From positions 992,001 to 1,056,000 of the forward strand of contig NZ_CP132938.1 of the NCBI RefSeq assembly GCF_040358255.1: DNA of 64,000 nt, read 5' to 3'. The notes under the pieces are model-generated. The model searched no databases. It saw nothing but the letters and a program-made list of their open reading frames with translations, and had not been told where the DNA came from. Positions 52,570-61,712 of this stretch are shown here, piece after piece (the first letter of the stretch is position 1; each line of letters starts with the position of its first letter). The DNA comes from Tunturibacter gelidoferens. Its GTDB lineage: Bacteria > Acidobacteriota > Terriglobia > Terriglobales > Acidobacteriaceae. Position numbers and translations under genes: made by a program.

Positions 52570-52830
52570 ATGAATTTTCTGAAGTTATTTTTGCGATCGA
52601 TCGCCTTGCTTCCAGGCGTAGTTCAAGGGACTGAGGCTTTGTTTGGGGCGAAGACCGGGGAGCAGAAGAAGGAAGCGGCGGTAGAGATCGTAGGGGCTGC
52701 GATCAACATTACCGATGCTGTGACGATGAAGCATATCGCCGACTCAGACAAGTTTACGCAGGGACTGAGTATGACGATTGACGGTGTGGTGATGTGTCTG
52801 AACGCGAGTATCTGGGCGAAGCGTTCGTAG
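52570..52830 (+). CDS. Phage-associated small protein, unknown
   Basis: 86 residues: MNFLKLFLRSIALLPGVVQG, then GAKTGEQKKEAAVEIVGAAIN and SMTIDGVVMCLNASIWAK. It looks like small proteins found next to holin or tail genes of prophages; function unknown. GGAGAGG precedes ATG, 10 bp after the previous stop. Confidence 0.68.
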   Translation: MNFLKLFLRSIALLPGVVQGTEALFGAKTGEQKKEAAVEIVGAAINITDAVTMKHIADSDKFTQGLSMTIDGVVMCLNASIWAKRS

Positions 52831-52863
52831 TACTGCTCGGGGCACGGCGTGCACTGGAAACCG

Positions 52864-52869
52864 TATAAT
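52864..52869 (+). promoter_or_regulatory. purE -10 box (TATAAT), probably leaderless
   Basis: A perfect TATAAT lies 6 bp ahead of the purE ATG (52876), and there is no Shine-Dalgarno in between. Transcription from this box would start at or next to the A of the start codon. The -35 region is weak. Confidence 0.6.
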
Positions 52870-52875
52870 CGGGCC

Positions 52876-53394
52876 ATGGACGCCGAGCCGCTGGGCACTG
52901 TTTTGGTTGGAGTTGTGATGGGAAGCCGCAATGATTATGCGGTAATGCGAGGCGCCGTGGAGGTGCTGAAGGAGTTTGGCGTTGCGCACGAGGTGCGGGT
53001 GGTGTCGGCTCATCGGACGCCGGATCTTCTATTTGATTATGCAGATTCCGCCGTTGAACGACGACTGCGGGTGATCATCGCGGGTGCTGGTGGCGCGGCG
53101 CATCTACCTGGGATGATTGCCGCAAAGACGGTGGTGCCAGTGCTTGGCGTGCCGATTCCGGCGACAGCTTTGCAAGGGATGGATTCGCTGTTGAGTATTG
53201 TGCAGATGCCGAAGGGAGTTCCCGTGGGAACCCTCGCGATTGGAGCGGCTGGAGCTACGAATGCGGGATTGTTAGCTATAGCGATCCTGGCTATTACCGA
53301 TGCGGCGTTGCAGAAGAAACTGGTGGCCTGGCGTGCGGCGCGGCGGGATGAGGTTCTTGCGCAGGTAGTCGGGGAAGATGAGGTTGGCGCGTGA
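52876..53394 (+). CDS. purE: 5-(carboxyamino)imidazole ribonucleotide mutase
   Basis: 172 residues, class I Pur[50 protein letters not shown] and [21 protein letters not shown] are all conserved. It converts N5-CAIR to CAIR in purine synthesis and works with PurK, encoded next with a GTGA overlap. An earlier GTG start is in frame but lies before the -10 box. Confidence 0.96.
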   Translation: MDAEPLGTVLVGVVMGSRNDYAVMRGAVEVLKEFGVAHEVRVVSAHRTPDLLFDYADSAVERRLRVIIAGAGGAAHLPGMIAAKTVVPVLGVPIPATALQGMDSLLSIVQMPKGVPVGTLAIGAAGATNAGLLAIAILAITDAALQKKLVAWRAARRDEVLAQVVGEDEVGA

Positions 53395-54569
53395 GCTCTG
53401 GTTCTTCGAGTGCGAAACCGATCCTACCGGGCGCAACAATTGGGATCTTTGGCGGTGGGCAGCTCGGCCGTATGACGGCGATGGCGGCTCGTGGTATGGG
53501 ATATCGCATCCTCGTGCTTGATCCCGATCCGGCCTGCCCTGCCCGGTTCGTAGTGGATGGATGCATCGAGGCGGGGTGGGATGATTCGCGGGAGGCAGCG
53601 AACCTTGCGCGCGGCTGTGACGTGGTGACGCTGGAGATTGAGCAGATCTCGCCGAGGAGCATGGAAGCCGCTGCGAGCTATGCGCCGGTGCGGCCGGGCG
53701 GTGCGATGCTCGCGGTGATTCAGGACAGGATTGAGCAAAAAGACTGGCTGCGGCGGAATGGATTTCCCGTGGGGGAGTATCGTGCGGTTCGGTCGCTGGA
53801 CGATTTGCGAAGTGCTGTGGCTGCACTTGGAGGCAGGTGCTTCTGCAAGAGTGCTACTGGCGGGTACGACGGACGAGGTCAGGGTAAGGTTGGATTTACT
53901 GCCGGTGCATCGCTCGATGATGAGGTGCGGGGTGCGTGGGAGGCTTTGGGTGAGAGGGCCGGCGTGGCTGAGAAAGCGGTTGAGCTGGCGAAAGAGATCT
54001 CTGTGTTGGTTGCGCGTGCGCCTAACGGAGAGGTGAAGGTCTATCCAGCTGCGCTGAATCACCATGAAGAGCAGATTCTGGCCTGGAGCGTGATTCCCGC
54101 TCCGCTGTCTTCGGAGATGGAAGAGCAGGCTCGGGAAATCGCGGAGGCTATTGCGGATACATTTCAACTGGAGGGAGTGTTGGCCGTGGAGATGTTTTGC
54201 ACGACCGACGGGAAGCTGTTGGTGAACGAGCTTGCTCCGCGGCCCCACAACAGCTACCACGCGAGTGTGCGGGCTTGTGTGACGGGGCAGTTTGAGCAGT
54301 TGGTGCGGGCGGTTTGTGATCTGCCGTTAGGTGACGTTGATGTTGTGCAACCGGCTGCCATTGCGAATCTGCTCGGCGACCTATGGCTGAAGGATGGACA
54401 GGCTGCCGAACCCAGGTTTGATGCGGCACTTGGAGTACCCGGGGTTAGGTTGCATTTGTACGAAAAACATAAGCCGCGTAAAGGACGGAAGATGGGTCAT
54501 CTTTCGGCGGTTGGTGCAACGGCAGACGAGGCGGTTGAGCTGGTGTTGCGGGCGAAGGCTCTGCTGTGA
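53391..54569 (+). CDS. purK: 5-(carboxyamino)imidazole ribonucleotide synthase
   Basis: 392 residues, ATP-grasp enzyme. N-terminal [21 protein letters not shown]; the central ATP-binding part has [15 protein letters not shown]; and [24 protein letters not shown] carries the metal ligands. It uses ATP and bicarbonate to make N5-CAIR for PurE. GTG start at 53391 overlaps the purE stop. Confidence 0.96.
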   Translation: MSSGSSSAKPILPGATIGIFGGGQLGRMTAMAARGMGYRILVLDPDPACPARFVVDGCIEAGWDDSREAANLARGCDVVTLEIEQISPRSMEAAASYAPVRPGGAMLAVIQDRIEQKDWLRRNGFPVGEYRAVRSLDDLRSAVAALGGRCFCKSATGGYDGRGQGKVGFTAGASLDDEVRGAWEALGERAGVAEKAVELAKEISVLVARAPNGEVKVYPAALNHHEEQILAWSVIPAPLSSEMEEQAREIAEAIADTFQLEGVLAVEMFCTTDGKLLVNELAPRPHNSYHASVRACVTGQFEQLVRAVCDLPLGDVDVVQPAAIANLLGDLWLKDGQAAEPRFDAALGVPGVRLHLYEKHKPRKGRKMGHLSAVGATADEAVELVLRAKALL

Positions 54570-54578
54570 CGAAAACTA

Positions 54579-54628
54579 AAACAAGAAGCGCGGCCGACTA
54601 AGTCAAGTCTGCCGCGCGGTTCTTGTTT
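54579..54628. terminator. Bidirectional terminator between purK and E2 gene
   Basis: AACAAGAAGCGCGGC (from 54579) pairs with GCCGCGC-GG-TTCTTGTT (to 54628) with one 2-nt bulge. It lies between the two convergent stops, with A/T-rich edges for both directions. Confidence 0.8.
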
Positions 54629-54642
54629 GAAGCTGGTTTCGG

Positions 54643-56283
54643 TTAGCCGATGTCTTCGGACCAGTTCTCGAGGTATGCCTTGAAGTCGGACATGAATTTG
54701 CCGGCATCTGCACCATCGACGATGCGGTGATCGAAGCCAAGGGTGAAGCGCTGGATGGAACGGATCGCGATGGAGTCGTTGCCGTCCTTATCAGTGATGA
54801 CTTCGGCTTCCTTATTGAGGCCGCCGATGCCGAGGATCGCGCTCTGTGGCTGGTTGATGATGGGAGTACCGAACTGCTCGCCGAAGATGCCGGAGTTGGT
54901 GAGCGTGAAGGTGCCGCCGGAGATCTCATCGGGAGCGAGCTTCTTGTTGCGGGCGCGATCGGCTACGTCAACGATGCCGCGAGCAATACCCAGGAAGTTT
55001 TTCTCTTCAGTCTGCTTCAGAACAGGGACGATGAGGCCCCAGTCGAGGGCGACGGCGATGCCGATATTGATGTTCTTGTTGTAGCGGATCGCTTCGCCTT
55101 CAATTGAGCCGTTGACGATGGGGTGCTTACGCAACGCGACGATCGCCGCTCGGGTAATGAAGGGCATGTATGTCAGCTTGACGCCGTTGCGCTGCTCGTA
55201 CTTTGACTTCTCCTTCTCGCGGAGTTTGACGATGCGCGTCATATCCACCTTGAACACAGTGTGTACATGCGGGCTGGTGCGCTTGGACTCGACCATGCGC
55301 TGCGCAATGATGGAGCGCATCTTGGTCATAGGAACAAGCTCGCCGGGCTGCGGCTGGGGAGCGGCCGGTTTTGCGGCTGCCGAGGCCGACACGGAGGCCG
55401 CCGGAGCGACAGAAGCAGCAGCAACAGGCTTTGGACCCTGCTCCAGATGGCTGACGATGTCGGTCTTCGTGATGCGGCCCGAGGCTCCTGTGCCAGGAAC
55501 CTGCGAGAGATCGACGTTGTTGTCTTTTGCTATCTTGCGGACCAGCGGGGAAGAACGGACGCGCTCGCCGGCTGCTGCAGAAGCGGAAGGTGCGGCGGGC
55601 GTAGGAGCAGCCGTGGTTGTCGCGGATCCAGGCGCCGATGCAGTCGGAGCGGCTGCCTTTCCGGCCGCGCCACCGATGACCGCGACCACCGTGTTGATTG
55701 TAACGGTGGCACCCTCCTGAACCTTGATCTCGGAGAGTGTACCGGCCACGGGCGACGGGATCTCGGCATCAACCTTGTCGGTCGAAATCTCGAAAATTGG
55801 TTCGTCGCGCTGGACTGTGTCGCCCACTTTCTTGAGCCACTTGGTAATCGTTCCCTCTGTGATGGACTCGCCCATCTGAGGCATTAGAACTTCGGTTCCA
55901 GGACCTGCGGCGCCATTCGAGGCAGCAGGCGGATTCCCCTGAACCGCGGGTGGTGCGTCGGCCGCAGCGGGTGTGACGGTGTCGGCTTTGGGATTAGCCG
56001 CCGTTTCAGTCTTTGCCGGAGACGCGGCGGGTGTCGATGACGAGCCGGCTTCATCGATGCTGCAGACGACAGTGTTGATCTGGACCGTCGTGCCTTCTGA
56101 GATTTTGATCTCCTTCAGAGTTCCGGCGGCGGGCGAAGGGATCTCCGCATCGACCTTGTCCGTGGAGATCTCAAAGAGGGGTTCGTCCCGCTGAATGGCG
56201 TCGCCCGGTTTCTTAAGCCATTTTGTGATGGTGCCTTCGGTGATGGATTCGCCCATCTGGGGCATAACTACGTCAGTCGGCAT
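54643..56283 (-). CDS. Dihydrolipoamide acyltransferase (E2) of a 2-oxoacid dehydrogenase complex
   Basis: 546 residues. Two lipoyl domains (each with EISTDKVDAEIPSP, Lys for lipoylation; residues 1-78 and ~132-210) are joined by Ala/Pro-rich linkers. A peripheral-subunit-binding domain follows (VRSSPLVRKIAKDNNVDLSQ). The catalytic domain ends in HRIVDGADAGKFM with the active His and Asp. It would carry acyl groups from E1 to CoA. The motif HR-x-VDGA fits the pyruvate/branched-chain or actinobacterial SucB-like type; which acid is used is open. Operon with lipB and lpdA. Confidence 0.93.
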   Translation of the reverse strand: MPTDVVMPQMGESITEGTITKWLKKPGDAIQRDEPLFEISTDKVDAEIPSPAAGTLKEIKISEGTTVQINTVVCSIDEAGSSSTPAASPAKTETAANPKADTVTPAAADAPPAVQGNPPAASNGAAGPGTEVLMPQMGESITEGTITKWLKKVGDTVQRDEPIFEISTDKVDAEIPSPVAGTLSEIKVQEGATVTINTVVAVIGGAAGKAAAPTASAPGSATTTAAPTPAAPSASAAAGERVRSSPLVRKIAKDNNVDLSQVPGTGASGRITKTDIVSHLEQGPKPVAAASVAPAASVSASAAAKPAAPQPQPGELVPMTKMRSIIAQRMVESKRTSPHVHTVFKVDMTRIVKLREKEKSKYEQRNGVKLTYMPFITRAAIVALRKHPIVNGSIEGEAIRYNKNINIGIAVALDWGLIVPVLKQTEEKNFLGIARGIVDVADRARNKKLAPDEISGGTFTLTNSGIFGEQFGTPIINQPQSAILGIGGLNKEAEVITDKDGNDSIAIRSIQRFTLGFDHRIVDGADAGKFMSDFKAYLENWSEDIG

Positions 56284-56421
56284 GAATATCTCTTCTCCCC
56301 TGATTTCAGGTGCGGCCTAGAGGTACGAGCGGCGAACCGCCTTGTGTCTGCCCGGTCCGCTGTCGGGCGTACGCAAATGGGATTATACGGCGGCGAGGTG
56401 ATTGTTGGCCGCGCGGTGCGG

Positions 56422-57183
56422 TTAGCGAACATCGGCGGCAGCAACGGATTTATCGGTTTTTATGGGTGCCGCGAGCAACTGGTCAAGTGATTCGCACCAG
56501 AGCATCTGGCGCTCGAAAACCCGGCCGAAGTTCCGGGCTGTCGAGTTAAACGCCGCCTCCATCGTTGGCTGGCGGTCGTGATCAGCCTCCACTTCGAGGC
56601 TTGTTACTTGCCGATCGGCGATGCCGCAAGGGATGATCCAGTCAAAATCTCTTAGATCCGTGGTCACGTTCAGCGCAAAGCCGTGGGACGTCACGCCTTG
56701 AGAGACATGGACGCCTATCGCCGCAATTTTCTTCTCGCGGATGCTGCCACCGGCCATCGTCCAAACGCCTGTGAGCTTGCAGATACGCTGCGTCATGACG
56801 CCGAAGTCGCCGCAGGTGCGGATTAAGGTCTCTTCGAGCAGACGAACGTAGTCGACCGGGCCGAGATGAGGTCCTTTTTTCCCTGGCAGGTCGCCGCGCA
56901 GATCGATGATGGGGTACCCGACCAGCTGGCCCGGGCCGTGATATGTGACGTCGCCGCCGCGGTTGATTTCATACAGCTCGATTCCGCGCTGAGCCAGTTC
57001 TTCGTTGCTGGCAAGAATGTTGGAGCGATGTGCGTTCCTGCCAAGCGTCAATACGGGAGAGTGCTCCACCATCAGCAGCGTGTCGCCTATCAAATTCTGC
57101 TTTCGCGCCGCGATGACCTGTTGCTGAATAGCGAGCGCTGCGCTATACGGGACGCGGCCGAGATTGAGAAGATTGATGTACAT
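56422..57183 (-). CDS. lipB: Octanoyltransferase LipB
   Basis: 253 residues. GGDVTYHGPGQLVGYPIIDLR, KIAAIGVHVSQGVTSHGFALNV (catalytic Lys) and IIPCGIADRQVTSLE (catalytic Cys) are all present. It moves octanoyl groups from acyl carrier protein to lipoyl domains, the first step in making lipoate for E2. The frame starts further upstream, but ATG 57183 begins the conserved part. Its position between lpdA and the E2 gene fits its substrate. Confidence 0.95.
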   Translation of the reverse strand: MYINLLNLGRVPYSAALAIQQQVIAARKQNLIGDTLLMVEHSPVLTLGRNAHRSNILASNEELAQRGIELYEINRGGDVTYHGPGQLVGYPIIDLRGDLPGKKGPHLGPVDYVRLLEETLIRTCGDFGVMTQRICKLTGVWTMAGGSIREKKIAAIGVHVSQGVTSHGFALNVTTDLRDFDWIIPCGIADRQVTSLEVEADHDRQPTMEAAFNSTARNFGRVFERQMLWCESLDQLLAAPIKTDKSVAAADVR

Positions 57184-57261
57184 GAGCGGTTCTTGGCGTC
57201 GACGATTATCAGACAGCAACCGAGCCAGATCGCCCGGCTGCTGTCTCAACAATGATTCGGG

Positions 57262-58680
57262 CTAGACGTTGACGGCCATACCTTCAACGCTCGAGAAGCC
57301 GTCAAGGAGGGCCTCAGCCACCGTCGGATGCGCGTGGATGGTGAACATCATCTCTTCAATCGTGGCCTCGAGCTCGATTGCAGTGACGGCTTCGGCGATG
57401 ATCTCTGTCGCGGTAGTGCCGATGATGTGGACGCCGAGAATTTCGCCGTGCTTCGCATCCGAGACGACCTTGACGAAGCCATCGTGCGCATCGAGGATCG
57501 TAGCCTTGGAGTTGCCGACGAACGGAAACTTGCCGACCTTGACCTGGAAGCCTTTCTCCTTTGCCTGCGCCTCTGTAAGGCCGACGCTCGCAATCTGAGG
57601 ATCGCAGTAGGTGCAGCCCGGGATACGGGTGCGGTTTACCGGCTTGGCGAACTTGCCAGCGATTCTTGCCGCAACGACGAGTCCGGCCATACTCCCGACA
57701 TGGGCCAACTGAGGCAGCCCGGCGACGATATCTCCGATTGCGTAGATGCCAGGCTCGGTCGTCTCCATCCATTCGTTGGTGACAATGAAGCCACGGTCCG
57801 GAGTGATCTTCACCTTGTCGAGACCTACATCATAGGTCCGCGGAGCCCGGCCAACTGCGACCAGCACCTTCTCGGCCTGCTTGGTCTCGCCCGTTCCGTC
57901 AGACTTCGTGAAGTGAACCAACACGCCATCTTTATTCTTTTCGAACTTGTCGACCTTCGCTGACAGGTGGACATCGACGCCACGTTTCTTGAAGAGGCGC
58001 AGCAACTCCTTGCTGACGTCTTCATCCTCCGCGGGCACCATGCGGGGCAACGCTTCGAGTATCGTCACCTCCGCTCCGAAGCTTTTGAAGATAGAAGCGA
58101 ACTCGACCCCAACTGCGCCGGATCCCACGACCACCAACGACTTGGGGGCTGCGTCGATCTTCAATATTTCGTAGTTCGTCAGAATCGTCGTGTCCGCTTC
58201 GTAGCCGGGGAGCATACGAGCGTCAGAACCGGTTGCCAGCACAACTTTCTTGGCCTTGATGGTGTCGGTTTTGCCATCAGCCGTCCTCACCTCGATGGTG
58301 TGGACGCCGTCCTTCGCGGGGCCCGTCAAACGACCGTAACCCTTAATGGCATTGATCTTGTTCTTCTTCATCAGGAAGTCGAGACCCTTGACGTGACGCG
58401 AGATCACGTCGTCTTTGCGCGCCAGGACGCCCTTCCAGTTGAGCTTGGGCGGCGTCACTTCGATGCCGTATCGGTCGGCATGCTTCAGGTGATCCCAGAG
58501 TTCGGCGGAGAAGAGCATCGATTTGGTGGGAATGCATCCCCAGAGCAGGCATGTTCCTCCCAGCCGGTCATTGGCGTCGATCAGCGCGGCCTTCAGGCCA
58601 TATTGCGACGCGCGGATTGCGCAGGTATATCCGGCGGGTCCGCCGCCAAGCACTACTAAGTCGAAAATCGTATCTGCCAA
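57262..58680 (-). CDS. lpdA: Dihydrolipoyl dehydrogenase (E3)
   Basis: 472 residues from a TTG (58680). Rossmann motif LGGGPAGYTC, redox disulfide GGTCLLWGCIP (Cys44, Cys49), a second nucleotide-binding motif VVGSGAVGVEFASIF, YAIGDIV, and the C-terminal active His-Glu HAHPTVAEALL. It reoxidises dihydrolipoamide with NAD. A TTG 10 codons earlier is possible; GGAG with 7-bp spacing favours 58680. First gene of the lpdA-lipB-E2 operon. Confidence 0.95.
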   Translation of the reverse strand: MADTIFDLVVLGGGPAGYTCAIRASQYGLKAALIDANDRLGGTCLLWGCIPTKSMLFSAELWDHLKHADRYGIEVTPPKLNWKGVLARKDDVISRHVKGLDFLMKKNKINAIKGYGRLTGPAKDGVHTIEVRTADGKTDTIKAKKVVLATGSDARMLPGYEADTTILTNYEILKIDAAPKSLVVVGSGAVGVEFASIFKSFGAEVTILEALPRMVPAEDEDVSKELLRLFKKRGVDVHLSAKVDKFEKNKDGVLVHFTKSDGTGETKQAEKVLVAVGRAPRTYDVGLDKVKITPDRGFIVTNEWMETTEPGIYAIGDIVAGLPQLAHVGSMAGLVVAARIAGKFAKPVNRTRIPGCTYCDPQIASVGLTEAQAKEKGFQVKVGKFPFVGNSKATILDAHDGFVKVVSDAKHGEILGVHIIGTTATEIIAEAVTAIELEATIEEMMFTIHAHPTVAEALLDGFSSVEGMAVNV

Positions 58681-58919
58681 GGGAACACTCCATAGGATCT
58701 CGGAACTCAAACAGTTTCAATTTTACCCTCAAGCGTTGAGCCATCGACAGCACGCCAAGGACACTGATTCTCGCGAAGAGAAGTTGAGGCGCATCGGAAA
58801 AGACGATGATGCATCCTGTATCACGTCGATCGATAGGTAACGAAGGAGTGTCGCGAGGCGAAGTTTCGGCGAAACTCCTTGACACAGGCTAGATAATCGA
58901 ATCAGGGAGAAACGTTTCG

Positions 58920-59117
58920 ATGGTTAGCAATGTAGCCCGGCTGACAAGCGCACTTCGCAACAGCGTTTTAGAGGAGGATGCCGATTCGCCTCCTTCCCCG
59001 GAGACCACCCTCACCGAGAAGATTGACGCTGTACGGCGCGATCTGGCTGAAACCGGGGTAGCCCTCTTCACTGACGACCGAGGCCACCGCTTCCGCATCG
59101 TCCGCAAGCCCGCCTAG
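58920..59117 (+). CDS. Small hypothetical protein
   Basis: 65 residues, soluble, acidic first half (LEEDADSPPSPETTLTEKI) and a basic end (RGHRFRIVRKPA). GGGAG precedes ATG 58920. The stop is only 3 bp before the next gene, which suggests a joint operon. No family known to me. Confidence 0.62.
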   Translation: MVSNVARLTSALRNSVLEEDADSPPSPETTLTEKIDAVRRDLAETGVALFTDDRGHRFRIVRKPA

Positions 59118-59120
59118 ACT

Positions 59121-60041
59121 ATGAGTGCGCTGGTCGCGGGATTTCTGCTGATCGGCTACCTGCTAGCGCCGGGGGTCATCTACCGGCTCTTCTTCTCTGC
59201 TTACATTCCGGCAAGAAGATACCAGCGCACCCGCACCGAAGAGGTCGTCTTCTCGTTGCTCGTTACGATCGTGCCCTTTGTTCTCTCGTGGATCCTGCTA
59301 GTGCACACACCGTTGGGCAACCTGCCGAATCTATCGATCGGACCTTCCAAGGCCGAGGCCTATCGCATCGTCTTTCGTTCACTTCTTCCTGGCCCCGAAC
59401 TTACCCCGCCGAATCCTCTCACCGCGAGAGCCCATCTGGCCGATTCTTATCTGCGTGCGTTTCTTGAGCAGGGCCGCTTCCTCTCTTTGCTGTGGCTCTT
59501 TTGCGCGCTGGAGGGATGGGCGTCAGGCCTGATCGTCTCACGCTACGGCGACTACAGCACCAACCAGCGCATGCACCGGCTGTTGAAGCGCTTCTGCGAT
59601 GACTTTCTTCTCACGTATGTCTCGGAGTGGGAGCTGCTCTTCACCACACGTTCCCTGCCGCGCAATCAGCAGGACTTCGACGTCGAGATCGATGCTCTCG
59701 CCGCGGGCATTCTCTATCGTGGAAAACTAGTCGACTGGTTTCTAGATCAGGATGGAAAGCTGGAGGGCATCTTCCTCGAACGTGCCGCACGCTATCAGCA
59801 GGCAGAGTTGGAGCGCGATCGAGCGCACGGGGTGCAGAAGACCCGCGAGAGCTATTGGCGCGTGATTCCAGGGGCTAAGCTCTACTTAGTAGCGAGTACC
59901 ATCGCGAACTACAACATTCGCTACGCTCCACCCATGCAGCAAGACACAACACTGGCCCAGCTACGCGCCCGTTTCGGTGAGGAGGCGATCATCACTCAAC
60001 TTCCTCCCGACAGCTTCGAAGATCCCATTAACTCGCCTTAG
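59121..60041 (+). CDS. Membrane protein, DUF6338-like
   Basis: 306 residues. Three to four N-terminal helices (VAGFLLIGYLLAPGVIYRLFF, VVFSLLVTIVPFVLSWILLV, FLSLLWLFCALEGWASGLI) and a cytoplasmic part with EWELLFTTRSLPRNQQDFDV and GKLEGIFLERAARYQ. The pattern resembles DUF6338-type proteins, but I am not sure. Operon partner of the 65-residue gene; converges with hemB. Confidence 0.68.
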   Translation: MSALVAGFLLIGYLLAPGVIYRLFFSAYIPARRYQRTRTEEVVFSLLVTIVPFVLSWILLVHTPLGNLPNLSIGPSKAEAYRIVFRSLLPGPELTPPNPLTARAHLADSYLRAFLEQGRFLSLLWLFCALEGWASGLIVSRYGDYSTNQRMHRLLKRFCDDFLLTYVSEWELLFTTRSLPRNQQDFDVEIDALAAGILYRGKLVDWFLDQDGKLEGIFLERAARYQQAELERDRAHGVQKTRESYWRVIPGAKLYLVASTIANYNIRYAPPMQQDTTLAQLRARFGEEAIITQLPPDSFEDPINSP

Positions 60042-60069
60042 CCACTGCTCAGCCTGACGAAATCGGTCG

Positions 60070-61059
60070 CTACGCGAGCACCTTCGCTGCATCCTTCGCG
60101 AAATACGTCACGATAAAGTCAGCACCAGCCCGCCGAATCGAAAGCAACGACTCCATCATCGTCCGCTCCGGCTCCAGCCATCCGCGCTGAAATGCGGCGT
60201 GCAGCATCGAGTACTCACCAGACACCTGGTAGGCGCCCATCGGCAGATCGTATCGTTCCCGCGCCTCGCGAATCACATCGAGATACGGCATCGCGGGCTT
60301 CATCAGCAACATATCCGCACCCTCCGCGATATCCTGGTCGATCTCGCGCATAGCCTCTCGCAGATTCGCACCGTCCATCTGGTAACTGCGACGGTCCCCG
60401 AACTGCGGAGCAGAATCAGCCGCCTCACGGAACGGCCCATAGAACGCCGAGGCGAACTTCGACGCATAACTCATCACTGGAGTCTGTTCGTGGCCGCCCG
60501 CATCGAGAGCATCTCGAATTGCCTCTACGCGACCATCCATCATGTCTGAAGGTGCGACAATATCCGCGCCTGCCTTGGCCAGCGAAGCTGCTGTCTTCGC
60601 GATCAGCGCGACACTCGAGTCATTCTGAATCTCGTAGTGATCCCCATCCCGCGCCACGACGCCGCAGTGGCCATGCGAGGTGTACTCACACAAACAAACG
60701 TCAGCGATTGTCACCAGGGAATCAAGCGCCCCATTCTTCTTCATCGATCGGAGCGCCTGCTGAACGATGCCGTCTTCAGCCCATGCCCCGGTGGCCTCTT
60801 CGTCTTTTTCGGACGGCAGACCGAACAGCAGCAACCCGCCAAGCCCCAGCGAAGCGCAGGCCTGGGCTTCCTTCATCGCTTCATCGATCGACAAGTTGAA
60901 GACCCCGGGCATCGAGCTGATCTCTTTGCGTATTCCTTCGCCAGGACAGATAAATAGTGGGTAGATCAGCGCGCCAGGATGCAGATGAGTCTCGCGAACC
61001 AGAGACCGCATCGCCTCGGTTCTGCGTAAACGCCGTAGCCGTGTAGCAGGAAAGTTCAT
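60070..61059 (-). CDS. hemB: Porphobilinogen synthase (5-aminolevulinate dehydratase)
   Basis: 329 residues. [14 protein letters not shown] holds the zinc cysteines (about 120-132). The two active lysines are in [16 protein letters not shown] (about 203) and [12 protein letters not shown] (about 253). It joins two 5-aminolevulinates to porphobilinogen in heme synthesis. Probably downstream in a two-gene operon with the zinc-ribbon membrane protein (22 bp). Confidence 0.97.
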   Translation of the reverse strand: MNFPATRLRRLRRTEAMRSLVRETHLHPGALIYPLFICPGEGIRKEISSMPGVFNLSIDEAMKEAQACASLGLGGLLLFGLPSEKDEEATGAWAEDGIVQQALRSMKKNGALDSLVTIADVCLCEYTSHGHCGVVARDGDHYEIQNDSSVALIAKTAASLAKAGADIVAPSDMMDGRVEAIRDALDAGGHEQTPVMSYASKFASAFYGPFREAADSAPQFGDRRSYQMDGANLREAMREIDQDIAEGADMLLMKPAMPYLDVIREARERYDLPMGAYQVSGEYSMLHAAFQRGWLEPERTMMESLLSIRRAGADFIVTYFAKDAAKVLA

Positions 61060-61081
61060 GATTCCAGTTTACGTCCGACCT

Positions 61082-61618
61082 TCAGGTTCGATCCGCGATC
61101 GCATCGTACTCCAGACCAGAAGCCCCTGGGGCCAGCACCCACAAGGTATAGATCCCCAGCGCGGTTCCAAATAGCGGCTTCAACAAAGTCAAGATTCCGA
61201 CGACGATGGCGAACGTCCTCCCCCAGGGCCGCCGCGTCAAAAGGCTATACCCTACCAGGACTGCCAACGCAGCCATAACCACCGTATAAGCTGCGATCAG
61301 GGGAAACAACGCTGTCATCCAGGAGTGTTCGAGGCCACTATGGTTGTTGAACGGCCAGTCGAACCCGCCGAAGTTGCGGAACGCAAATGCCCGCAGAAAA
61401 AACATTCCCATCAACCCGCCGATAATCCGGTACGCTCCAAAAACACACCAAAGCACTCCAAGCGTCTGCAGATTCCGCTGTACCCGGGGAACCGCTATAG
61501 GCATCGGTGGCTGCGGATAAGCAGCATACATCGGTTGAGCAGCAGCGACCTGCGCCCCGCATTTCGCACAAAAATGAACACCATCGACGACGGGAGATCC
61601 ACATGCCTGACAGACCAT
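61082..61618 (-). CDS. Zinc-ribbon membrane protein
   Basis: 178 residues. The N-terminal zinc ribbon VCQACGSPVVDGVHFCAKCG is followed by a Pro/Tyr-rich linker and four helices (LGVLWCVFGAYRIIGGLMGMF, LFPLIAAYTVVMAALAVLVG, FAIVVGILTLLKPLFG, ALGIYTLWVLA). GGAGG stands before ATG 61618. Such proteins are common in acidobacteria and unassigned. Divergent from mutS2. Confidence 0.85.
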   Translation of the reverse strand: MVCQACGSPVVDGVHFCAKCGAQVAAAQPMYAAYPQPPMPIAVPRVQRNLQTLGVLWCVFGAYRIIGGLMGMFFLRAFAFRNFGGFDWPFNNHSGLEHSWMTALFPLIAAYTVVMAALAVLVGYSLLTRRPWGRTFAIVVGILTLLKPLFGTALGIYTLWVLAPGASGLEYDAIADRT

Positions 61619-61712
61619 CTCACACCTCCAACCTCTCAAGGCGCCGGCCCTGCGCTCTCGTTGCTACGCATAGGTTCGATCAGCAGTTCCCTGCGAGGGT
61701 ACGATAAAGAGA

